Below, in pieces: positions 8,091-14,873 of a stretch of 16,610 nucleotides of DNA; the stretch's first letter is position 1; the number at the start of each line of letters is the position of its first letter. A model generated the notes under the pieces. It had not been told where the DNA came from. It did not search any database and saw only the letters and a list, made by a program, of their open reading frames with translations. Source of the DNA: Gemmatimonadales bacterium UBA7889 (lineage in GTDB: Bacteria; Gemmatimonadota; Gemmatimonadetes; Longimicrobiales; Gaopeijiaceae); contig DLRL01000037.1 of NCBI GenBank assembly GCA_002501085.1, positions 1-16,610 of the forward strand. The letters run 5' to 3'. The translations under genes were made by a program, and so were the position numbers.

Positions 8091-8102
8091 ACCCCGCGGG
8101 GT
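8091..8102. promoter_or_regulatory. Perfect palindrome just upstream of ypdA
   Basis: ACCCCGCGGGGT is a perfect 12-base palindrome starting 12 bases before the ypdA start codon, in the spacer shared with the divergent coiled-coil gene. It contains the only purine-rich run (GGGG) that could serve as a ypdA ribosome binding site. It could be a repressor operator or an RNA hairpin masking that site. Chance is not excluded. Confidence 0.35.
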
Positions 8103-8193
8103 CAAGCGGTTCCAGCTAACGGTTGTTTGGTCCCTTACCCTGATCCAGTTTGCTAGACCGAACGCTCTTGACTGACAGTTAGAATACTTCACA

Positions 8194-8460
8194 ATGAAAA
8201 CTGCTGAAGCTGAAGCCAGAAAAGCGCTAAACCGCCTTCGCAGGGCGATCGAAAAAGCAGAAGCGGAATTGCGTTCACTTGAGGGCGCTCTGCGACATGC
8301 CGAGGAGACAGATTTTCCCGTCGAATCATATGAAGCTGCTGCGGCTTCCTTGAGGGTTGTGGTCAATTTTGCGGATGAAGAAGGAGAGCGCTTGCGTGAG
8401 AAAGTTCTCTATGCAGGTGGCCTCGAACCAGGTCGAGTGAGAAGGAGCCAATGTACTTAG
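8194..8460 (+). CDS. Small coiled-coil protein of unknown function
   Basis: An 88-residue protein rich in Ala, Glu, Arg and Lys. Residues 1-40 show a heptad-like spacing of Ala/Leu/Ile among charged residues (A-L-x-x-L-R-R-A-I-E-x-A-E-A-E-L-x-x-L-E), which predicts a long helix or coiled coil. A shorter second helix follows (about 44-75). There is no signal peptide, membrane segment or cysteine apart from Cys87. The ATG at 8194 has no strong ribosome binding site. It is divergent from ypdA and convergent with the DUF5916 gene, so it forms its own transcription unit. The opposite strand also has an open frame here, but its Ser/Arg-rich composition looks like a shadow. I do not recognise a family, and no function is proposed. 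Confidence 0.55.
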   Translation: MKTAEAEARKALNRLRRAIEKAEAELRSLEGALRHAEETDFPVESYEAAAASLRVVVNFADEEGERLREKVLYAGGLEPGRVRRSQCT

Positions 8461-8518
8461 TTACTGGGAGGTTACTCTCTTGGCCATCCTCTTCTGACTA
8501 GGACACTTGTTACAGAAC

Positions 8519-10807
8519 TTAAAAACGGTACGTGTAGTTGGCCTTGATCGCCCCACCCTGCGACAGTGTGATCAGATTCGTGTTATCTAGGATGTCGGTA
8601 CCCAGGTTCTGCCAGTTGTGTGTGTACACGAAGTAGAGGTCATTTCCCGGCTTCACGATCCAGCGCACTCTTGCGAAAAGTCCCGCGATATCACTTACGT
8701 CATCGTACTGCAACTGAGTCGTAGCGCTGACCCAAGGAGTGGGGTTCCATTGGGCCTCTACCTCATATAAATCAGCATCAAACTGTCCCTGCGGGAGTGT
8801 CACTTGATTGCGTTGAATATTGGTCCCAATACTGATTCCAGGGTTGGGCCGGAACGTAAGTCTTCCACCGAATTGCAAGCGCTCTCCGTTCCAGAAATCG
8901 GCTACCGTGAAACCGCCATACATTGAGATGCGCCGTCTGCCCGCCGTACGGGCAATTACCCGATACTCCCAACTTGTATAATCGCCTTCAGTAATTGGGA
9001 TGCCTTCACTCACGAAGAACGGGCGATCCAGATATTCAAAAGTCCTCTTGGCATTAAAATCAAAGCCATCTCCGCTCTCGAAATCGAGGCCCAAGAGGCC
9101 AAGATCCCATTCGCGCTCTTCTGTGATCCCTGTCCCTAACTCTTCTTGGTGCCGAAACTGTGCGGAGAAACGAACTGTTCGAAGCCAGTCGATATTGGGG
9201 CGTGGTGACCAGCCAATGCGAGGTTCCACACGCCGGAAATCATTACGAGTGACAAAGCCTAGAGCAGGACGGTAAGCGTCACCAAATTGACGATAGGATA
9301 GGTGCCCGGACCAAGTGTCATTAGGAAAATTAACTCGCAGTCCATGTGCAGAGAGGTCTTTAAGTGTGAGCTCTTGGGTCGGGTCTGGGTTTGAATTCCA
9401 GATCACGAATGCTTCGAGTTCCATATTGCTGTTCCCGGCAAAATTCCGGGTATTCACTGCAAGGTCGAGGCCGGCGGTATGGCGGTCTACTGGAAGGAAC
9501 CCTGACAGATCGGACTCTGTCCCACGCCGGGTGTAGATTGCCCCGATTGTCGATTGTTCGAAGATCTGCCTTTTGATGCGTCCAACCGTGAACTGTTCCG
9601 AGGGAATGAACTTGTCCGTCCCTGCACCGTCCAGGTACGTATGGTCACCAGTTCCTAGCTGATAGAAGCCGACCTCGTACTGACCGATCTGGCCGGTGAC
9701 ACGTCCACCGTAGTTGATCGGTATCTGTTGGCCACTCCTGAGTCCGATGTTGCGCGAGTAGAAGGGAGACGGACCACTTCTGGGCGCGAAGGAGAAGACA
9801 TTGGAGCCTTCAAGAAAGAAGTTCCTGCGTTCGGGGAAGCGGATCGGGAAGCGTGTGAGGTTCACACGCCGCTGATCACTCTCGACCTCGGCGAAGTCCG
9901 TGTTTACAGACAGTGAAGCACGAAGGCTCGATGTCACGCTGTAATTGACGTCCAAGCTGAGATCACGCGGCACCGTGGTCGGTTCTGCGTTCGCCGGGAT
10001 GGTGCGCCAGCCCACGATCGTCGACGGTACCGCCTCGAGTCCCAGTCCTTGGGACAGATTCTGGAGACCAGTCATGCGTCCGGCGTAGATCGGTCTGCGC
10101 AGGCCCTCGGTCCGCTTCCAACCCCGCCACAGGATTTCTTCGTTACGTCGGCGGATCGTACGCTGGAAGTTGATGCCCCATGTGTCGTTATCGGGATCGA
10201 AGTTCAGTGTACGAAACGGGATCCGGATCTCAGCGGACCAACCGTCGGGACGCATCGCAGTACGTGCCTCCCAGATACCATCCCACGCCTTGTTCGCACC
10301 ACCACCGGAAAAACCTCCACCGAAACGTCCACCACCACCACCACCGCCGCTGGAGCGTAAGATCCCGTCGCCCATGAGGCCGGCTGCGTTGATCTCGAAG
10401 AAGTAGCCGGTCCGACCGTCCAGGAACGTGTCCAGGATCCACATGAAACGGTCATCCGTACTGAGCATAGCATCCCGCTCACGCTGATACGCTAAGACCT
10501 CTTCGGGGTCGTCGTAGATGATGACACCGATGTAGAGGTTGTCCTCATCGAAGAGGACGCGGATCTCGGTCTCCTCCGACGGCACCCCGCCTTCGACCGG
10601 TTCCTGTTGGGTGAAATCAGTGATCGGGACTGCGGAAAACCAGGATTCCTCCAAGATGCGACCATCAAGATTGAGATCAACTTCGAGAGGCAGCGCCTGT
10701 AGGGTGACTCCAGGTGATTCTTGTGCAGCAGATGGATTAGCCAGGGAGAATCCACCGAGATGGCTCACTAACAGTATGAGAACACGCGAATGTGCGGTCC
10801 TCTTCAT
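8519..10807 (-). CDS. CBM9-like/DUF5916 outer-membrane protein
   Basis: A 762-residue exported protein. Residues 1-29 form a signal peptide ending A-A-Q. Next comes a CBM9-like beta-sandwich (roughly 38-235: L-D-G-R-I-L-E-E-S-W, then E-T-E-I-R-V-L-F-D-E-D-N-L-Y-I-G-V and W-S-A-E-I-R-I-P-F). A DUF5916 region (about 240-762) follows, with the typical F-P-E-R-R-N-F-F-L-E-G segment near 340. The C-terminal half alternates aromatic and polar residues, and the chain ends Y-T-Y-R-F with a terminal Phe, as in outer-membrane beta-barrels folded by BAM. A Gly-rich insert (residues 154-170) interrupts the CBM9-like domain. Function is not established for the family; surface binding or transport of a polymer is inferred. 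A strong ribosome binding site supports the start. It is divergent from luxE. Confidence 0.85.
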   Translation of the reverse strand: MKRTAHSRVLILLVSHLGGFSLANPSAAQESPGVTLQALPLEVDLNLDGRILEESWFSAVPITDFTQQEPVEGGVPSEETEIRVLFDEDNLYIGVIIYDDPEEVLAYQRERDAMLSTDDRFMWILDTFLDGRTGYFFEINAAGLMGDGILRSSGGGGGGGRFGGGFSGGGANKAWDGIWEARTAMRPDGWSAEIRIPFRTLNFDPDNDTWGINFQRTIRRRNEEILWRGWKRTEGLRRPIYAGRMTGLQNLSQGLGLEAVPSTIVGWRTIPANAEPTTVPRDLSLDVNYSVTSSLRASLSVNTDFAEVESDQRRVNLTRFPIRFPERRNFFLEGSNVFSFAPRSGPSPFYSRNIGLRSGQQIPINYGGRVTGQIGQYEVGFYQLGTGDHTYLDGAGTDKFIPSEQFTVGRIKRQIFEQSTIGAIYTRRGTESDLSGFLPVDRHTAGLDLAVNTRNFAGNSNMELEAFVIWNSNPDPTQELTLKDLSAHGLRVNFPNDTWSGHLSYRQFGDAYRPALGFVTRNDFRRVEPRIGWSPRPNIDWLRTVRFSAQFRHQEELGTGITEEREWDLGLLGLDFESGDGFDFNAKRTFEYLDRPFFVSEGIPITEGDYTSWEYRVIARTAGRRRISMYGGFTVADFWNGERLQFGGRLTFRPNPGISIGTNIQRNQVTLPQGQFDADLYEVEAQWNPTPWVSATTQLQYDDVSDIAGLFARVRWIVKPGNDLYFVYTHNWQNLGTDILDNTNLITLSQGGAIKANYTYRF

Positions 10808-10812
10808 CTAAT

Positions 10813-10819
10813 CCTCCCT
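10813..10819 (-). promoter_or_regulatory. Strong ribosome binding site of the DUF5916 gene
   Basis: Read on the minus strand this is AGGGAGG, five bases before the ATG at 10805-10807. It is among the best Shine-Dalgarno matches in the window and fixes the start codon. Confidence 0.7.
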
Positions 10820-10939
10820 AATTGTGTAATGCCGACTCTAACCGAAGAGTTCAAGGGGCCATTAATGAGACACCGAGATGGCGGTTGTTGTTGTGGGTTT
10901 CTCGCACTTGGTATCTAGTAACACCATACATTACCAACT

Positions 10940-12094
10940 ATGACTGATAGATCATCAACGAGGATGTCTCCGATTGGTAGGGTGCCAGAAGAATTCGATG
11001 TGTTAGCCAGCGAACTGGAAATACACTTCTCACAGGATTTCACATCGCGTTGGAGTGATCTGAAATTCGAAGAATTCGCCTTGAGGGCCTTTAATGCCCA
11101 GTTCCAATACAATCCCGTATACCGACGCTTCTGTGAAGACAAGAATGCCGTGCCTACTGCGGTTAAGAGTTGGCGGGATGTACCGATGGTCCCAACCAGA
11201 GCGTTTAGACATCTCGATTTAGTAACGGGTGATCATTCCTCTGTAAGAATGGTCTTCCGAACAAGCGGAACTACCAATACCACTCTTGCCCCCGGAAGAC
11301 ACTTGGTGTCACGGCCTGCGCTTTACCATGCTTCACTCCTATCAAGCTTTCGCGAATATCTTCTGCCGGATGTTGAAGAAATCAAATTTGTATCCCTGAT
11401 TCCGTCCCCGGTGGATCTGCCCCACTCGTCTCTTTCGCATATGGTCGGCGTAGCGGCTGACACGATGTCTTCCGAAACTCACTGGTTGGTTAACGGAGAG
11501 GGTGTGTTAAACAGTATAGGACTCAGAAATGTGTTAAATGATGCAGCACTAGAGGGCGAAAGAATACTACTACTTGGAACCGCTTTTGCTTTTGTTCACT
11601 GGTTAGACGAGTTGGCAGGTAAGGAGCTACGACGCCTCCCACCAGAGAGCCGGATTATGGAGACCGGAGGATTCAAGGCTCAGACCCGTAATATCACGAA
11701 AGAGCAGCTATACCAGTCCCTTTCCACGACCGTAGGTCTCGAGCCTCACCGGATCGTGAATGAGTACGGTATGACGGAATTACTCTCACAACTTTATGAA
11801 TCGAACCTGACTCGACCTAATGAAATACAGGCAGGCCATACTCCGCCACCATGGCTTAGGGTACGTGCACTCAACCCGACGACTCTTGAGCCGGTCGCAG
11901 AAAATGAAACGGGGTTACTAGCGTTCTTTGACCTAGCAAACCTCGGTTCAGTTTGCCACGTGCTCACCGAGGATATTGGGCGGGTGATAGATGGAAAGGT
12001 TCATCTCGAGGGTCGTTTTCCTAATGCGGAGCCACGAGGGTGCTCTAGGGCCATGGATCAGCTGATGGCCTCTAGTAGGGGTACTCGCCGGTGA
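10940..12094 (+). CDS. luxE: LuxE-family acyl-protein synthetase
   Basis: A 384-residue protein close in length to Vibrio LuxE (about 375). LuxE activates a fatty acid with ATP to acyl-AMP, carries the acyl group on a cysteine near its C-terminus and passes it to the reductase LuxC. Visible motifs are the phosphate-binding loop F-R-T-S-G-T-T (106-112), the adenylation motif N-E-Y-G-M-T-E (274-280) and T-E-D-I-G (343-347). Cys368 in R-G-C-S, 17 residues from the end, sits where Vibrio harveyi LuxE has its acyl-accepting Cys364. The stop codon overlaps the start of luxC (GTGA at 12091-12094), so the two are translationally coupled. No luxD thioesterase or luciferase gene is present. The acyl substrate is unknown; another carboxylic acid than a fatty acid is possible. 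No clear ribosome binding site precedes the ATG. Confidence 0.88.
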   Translation: MTDRSSTRMSPIGRVPEEFDVLASELEIHFSQDFTSRWSDLKFEEFALRAFNAQFQYNPVYRRFCEDKNAVPTAVKSWRDVPMVPTRAFRHLDLVTGDHSSVRMVFRTSGTTNTTLAPGRHLVSRPALYHASLLSSFREYLLPDVEEIKFVSLIPSPVDLPHSSLSHMVGVAADTMSSETHWLVNGEGVLNSIGLRNVLNDAALEGERILLLGTAFAFVHWLDELAGKELRRLPPESRIMETGGFKAQTRNITKEQLYQSLSTTVGLEPHRIVNEYGMTELLSQLYESNLTRPNEIQAGHTPPPWLRVRALNPTTLEPVAENETGLLAFFDLANLGSVCHVLTEDIGRVIDGKVHLEGRFPNAEPRGCSRAMDQLMASSRGTRR

Positions 12095-13497
12095 CCCGAG
12101 ACATCTTCGATGCTTGGACCATCCCAGCTTCCGTCGAGGTTCCGGGGGCAACCTCTGCTGCCCTAGGTACAGAGTTCTCTGTGCGTAGTCTCTCTATCGA
12201 TCCTCGGTGGCTAAATGGATTGGCCGATATCTTAATCGAGGGCAGCAGTAGATTGAGGAAGCGAAAGGCTGCTGATCTTGCTCAGATACTCGGAATCGCA
12301 GGGAGCCGATTCTTGAAGGAGGGCGACCCCTTTAGAACGAAGGCCTTGGAACTGCTTCCTAGGGCCTCTGGTCTGTCAGCTCCAATGGCTCGTGCTGTTT
12401 TGGATGGCATGGCTGCGGATTGGGTTGAGGATCGGCTCCGTGGGCTTTTGAACAACGAATTTGGCACTTCAGATACATTGGACGGTTTCGTTAAGCAGAA
12501 CGGCTGTCAGACAATGGCAATTGGCGCTGACCTCTGTGTCCAGATTGTATCGGGTAGCGTACCTGGAGTTGGGGTGACAGCGTTGATTCGCAGCTTGTTA
12601 ACCAAGGCGCCGACCTTACTAAAGCCAGGTCGAGGAGATGTGGTACTTCCCGTACTCTTTATGCAGGCACTAGCAGTTATAGATCAAGATCTGGCTGAAA
12701 ATGTTGCCGTCCTTTATTGGCCGGGCGGCAGTTCAGATTTGGAAAGAGGAGTGCTTGATCGAGCCAGTATTGTAACCACCTATGGTGGGGACGAGTCGGT
12801 GGAGAGTATCCGAGCATTGACTCCGGTGACCAAACGCTTTGTAGCCTATCATCACCGCATTAGCGTGGGGGTTGTCGGGAGCCAGGCACTTACCTCAGGG
12901 TTAGCAGAACAGGCTGCTCGGGATGTTGCTCGTGCCGTGGCGGTTTTTGACCAGCGGGGCTGCGTGTCTCCACGATCTATTTATGTCGAGTCCCGTGGAG
13001 ACATTACACCGGAAGCCTTTGCTGGATACCTGGCATCGGCCTTAGAAGCTATTGAAAATGATCTTCCAGGTGGTGACCTGGAACTAGAGGAAGCGGCAGC
13101 GCTGCATCAGGTTCGTGGTGCTGCAGAATTGCTTGCTGCATCAGGTTCACCAGGAGGTGTCTATCATGGTGGCAAGGCTTTCTGGACAGTGATTTTCGAT
13201 CCAGATTCAGAGCTAAGATGCAATCACGTTGGTCGAGTGGTACGCGTGGAGCCCATTGAGAATCTAAGTGACTTGATCAACAGGTTGAGCCCTGACAAGG
13301 GGCATCTTCAGAGTGTGGGTGTGGCGGGTGTGGGAGCGGAGTTAGAGGAATTGGCTGAAGAACTGGGACGCATCGGTGTATCACGTATCGCAAAGTTCTC
13401 GGAATTACCTTTCCCTCCTCCGTCATGGCACCATGATGGAGGCAGTCCCCTTCGGGACTTAGTCCACTGGGTTGATCTAGAAGAAGTAGGTGACTGA
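12091..13497 (+). CDS. luxC: LuxC-family acyl-CoA/acyl-protein reductase
   Basis: A 468-residue protein, near the usual ~480 of LuxC, an aldehyde-dehydrogenase relative that reduces an acyl group held on its own cysteine to the aldehyde with NADPH. The catalytic cysteine is Cys291 in F-D-Q-R-G-C-V-S-P, matching acyl-Cys286 of Vibrio harveyi LuxC in position and context. The nucleotide-binding region is at about 153-180 (G-S-V-P-G-V-G-V, then L-L-T-K-A-P-T-L-L-K-P-G). It starts with GTG inside the last codons of luxE. With LuxE upstream it should form a fatty-acid-to-aldehyde reductase complex in the cytoplasm. Without luciferase nearby, the aldehyde may be reduced to an alcohol, used to modify another molecule, or serve salvage of fatty acids. 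These uses are inference; the family call is firm. Confidence 0.88.
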   Translation: MTRDIFDAWTIPASVEVPGATSAALGTEFSVRSLSIDPRWLNGLADILIEGSSRLRKRKAADLAQILGIAGSRFLKEGDPFRTKALELLPRASGLSAPMARAVLDGMAADWVEDRLRGLLNNEFGTSDTLDGFVKQNGCQTMAIGADLCVQIVSGSVPGVGVTALIRSLLTKAPTLLKPGRGDVVLPVLFMQALAVIDQDLAENVAVLYWPGGSSDLERGVLDRASIVTTYGGDESVESIRALTPVTKRFVAYHHRISVGVVGSQALTSGLAEQAARDVARAVAVFDQRGCVSPRSIYVESRGDITPEAFAGYLASALEAIENDLPGGDLELEEAAALHQVRGAAELLAASGSPGGVYHGGKAFWTVIFDPDSELRCNHVGRVVRVEPIENLSDLINRLSPDKGHLQSVGVAGVGAELEELAEELGRIGVSRIAKFSELPFPPPSWHHDGGSPLRDLVHWVDLEEVGD

Positions 13498-13525
13498 CGA
13501 CCCTATGTTTTTTTGGGGTTCAGTC
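13492..13525. terminator. Inverted repeat spanning the luxC and abrB stop codons, possible two-way terminator
   Basis: GACTGA (13492-13497) pairs with TCAGTC (13520-13525), and inside it ACCC (13500-13503) pairs with GGGT (13516-13519) after a two-base bulge. The outer arms contain the TGA stops of both convergent genes. The run of seven T sits in the loop and not after the stem; only short T-rich stretches (TTCTT on each strand) flank the repeat. It may end transcription in both directions, but it is not a textbook terminator. Confidence 0.4.
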
Positions 13526-13714
13526 TTCTTCACTTTCCGGTTCCGCGCGCCACACGACCATCTGGCGACCACCTCTTGGATTTTCTTCCATTCGGACAGT
13601 TAGGGACTCACCCTCTTCGATCCCCAAGTGTTCCCTCATGTCCTGGGGAATCGTAACCCGCCCTCCGACACCTACTGTGACATCGGTATAGTAAAGGGTA
13701 CGATAGATGGCCAT
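13520..13714 (-). CDS. AbrB/MazE/SpoVT-type DNA-binding protein
   Basis: A 64-residue protein with a swapped-hairpin AbrB domain over residues 10-52: V-T-V-G-x-G-G-R-V-T-I-P-Q-D-M-R-E-H-L-G-I-E-E-G-E-S-L. This matches the family pattern of a strand, G-R-V-T-I-P, a short helix and L-G-I-x-x-G-D/E. Such proteins bind DNA as dimers, either as transition-state regulators or as antitoxins. The C-terminal tail is acidic (E-P-E-S-E-E-D). No PIN- or MazF-type toxin gene is next to it: the neighbours are luxC, convergent and meeting 22 bases away, and the divergent ABC exporter. It is therefore more likely a stand-alone regulator than half of a toxin-antitoxin pair. A strong ribosome binding site and repeated TGTATGCA sites lie upstream, and autoregulation is plausible. 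Confidence 0.85.
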   Translation of the reverse strand: MAIYRTLYYTDVTVGVGGRVTIPQDMREHLGIEEGESLTVRMEENPRGGRQMVVWRAEPESEED

Positions 13715-13718
13715 GCAG

Positions 13719-13726
13719 CTCCTCCT
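13719..13726 (-). promoter_or_regulatory. Strong ribosome binding site of the AbrB-type gene
   Basis: Read on the minus strand this is AGGAGGAG, ending four bases before the ATG at 13712-13714. It fixes the start and suggests efficient translation. Confidence 0.7.
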
Positions 13727-13778
13727 GTATGCACAAAACCCCGATAAGCTAAGTAAAGTATAAGGTATGTTGTATGCA
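13726..13778. promoter_or_regulatory. Repeated TGTATGCA motifs upstream of the AbrB-type gene, possible operator
   Basis: TGTATGCA occurs at 13726-13733 and again at 13771-13778, 45 bases apart, and a related GTATG at 13765-13769 lies two bases before the second copy. All are in the 202-base spacer shared by the AbrB-type gene and the divergent ABC exporter. The proximal copy touches the ribosome binding site. A self-binding operator is an inference from the autoregulation common in this family. Confidence 0.3.
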
Positions 13779-13916
13779 TCTTGGGAGGGCCTCTCTCATT
13801 GGTTGTCCAGCCAGCAAGGCGATCGTTGGCTACCTAACCAGGACTCTATCGAACTTGAATTCTAGCTCCATATCAATACTCGACTAGCTTAGGTCACCCC
13901 TAGATGGCGCGAATTT

Positions 13917-14873
13917 GTGATTGATACGCGATACGCAATCCGGCTCAATGGTGTTACGAAACGCTTTGGTAACCATGTTGCGGTTTCCGAACTGAACTTC
14001 GATGTACCCCGGGGTGCCATATGTGGACTTCTTGGGCCGAATGGATCAGGAAAGACCACCTGCATACGCATGATCATGGGAATTCTGCATCCGGATACGG
14101 GATCCGTCAGTTTGCTCGGGGCTACTCCTGATGATGTTCGTCGCAAGAGAGTAGGATATTTACCAGAAGAGCGCGGCGTCTACAGAAAAATGACATGTAC
14201 TGAGTTCTTGACTTTTCTGGCAGAAATCCGAGGGGTATCTCGCACCGAAGGCTGGAAACGCTCAAATGATTGGCTTGAACGATTGGGGCTTGGTGAATGG
14301 GCTGATAGAAGGATCGAGGCTCTTTCGAAAGGGATGCAGCAAAAAGTCCAGTTTATCGCGACAGTTATCCATGAGCCTGAGCTATTAATTCTAGATGAAC
14401 CCTTCAGCGGCCTCGATCCGCTCAATCAGGACGTACTCGAAGAGATTATTCGAGATTTTCATTCCAAAGGAACCACGATTCTGTTGTCGACACATCTCAT
14501 GGACCAAGCGGAGCGGCTTTGTGAGCGAGTCTGTCTAATATCCAATGCACGAAAGGTACTCGATGCTGATCTAAAGGAATTGAAGGCGAAAGAGCGAACC
14601 GGTGTCGTAGCAGTGAGGTTTGAAGGCTCCAATCAATGGCTAGAGGGTCCGGAGATAGATTACATCCATGAATCGAACGGTGAGCTACAACTCATTCTAA
14701 AGGATGGCGCCGATCACCAGAGTATTCTCAAGCGCGGCCTGCAATGCGGTGCAAAGATATACCGCTTCGATCTTGTAGAGCCGCGGTTACACGAGATTTT
14801 TGTTCGTCATGCCGGGACAGAGTCAATTGGTGATGCGGGGATGCCCAAGAACGTTACTCTGGAACTTCAATAA
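13917..14873 (+). CDS. NatA-type ABC transporter ATP-binding protein
   Basis: A 318-residue ATPase that would power the membrane partner encoded next. Walker A is G-P-N-G-S-G-K-T-T (40-48), the signature is L-S-K-G-M-Q-Q-K (136-143), Walker B is L-L-I-L-D-E-P (156-162) and the switch His is His193 in S-T-H. The Q-Q-K form of the signature and the ~90-residue C-terminal extension (after about 225, of the DUF4162 kind) are typical of the NatA/YhaQ group of exporters, which includes a sodium exporter and drug or peptide exporters. The start is GTG at 13917; no ATG is available in frame before Walker A, and no clear ribosome binding site is visible. The stop overlaps the permease start by one base (TAATG), showing translational coupling. 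The substrate is unknown, so I give no symbol. Confidence 0.92.
   Translation: MIDTRYAIRLNGVTKRFGNHVAVSELNFDVPRGAICGLLGPNGSGKTTCIRMIMGILHPDTGSVSLLGATPDDVRRKRVGYLPEERGVYRKMTCTEFLTFLAEIRGVSRTEGWKRSNDWLERLGLGEWADRRIEALSKGMQQKVQFIATVIHEPELLILDEPFSGLDPLNQDVLEEIIRDFHSKGTTILLSTHLMDQAERLCERVCLISNARKVLDADLKELKAKERTGVVAVRFEGSNQWLEGPEIDYIHESNGELQLILKDGADHQSILKRGLQCGAKIYRFDLVEPRLHEIFVRHAGTESIGDAGMPKNVTLELQ

Noticed and set aside
8168..8185. TTGACT and TAGAAT before the coiled-coil gene as a promoter
   Set aside because: The spacer is only six bases, far from the ~17 needed.
10204..10482. Overlapping open frames opposite or inside the DUF5916 gene with Val/Pro/His-rich runs
   Set aside because: These are shadows created by the Gly-codon repeat of the real gene.
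10888..10917. TTGTTG and TATCTA with an 18-base spacer as a luxE promoter
   Set aside because: Both boxes match the consensus poorly; not better than expected by chance in this spacer.
10940..13497. A bioluminescence operon
   Set aside because: No luciferase subunits or luxD are present, and LuxE/LuxC homologues occur in non-luminous bacteria.
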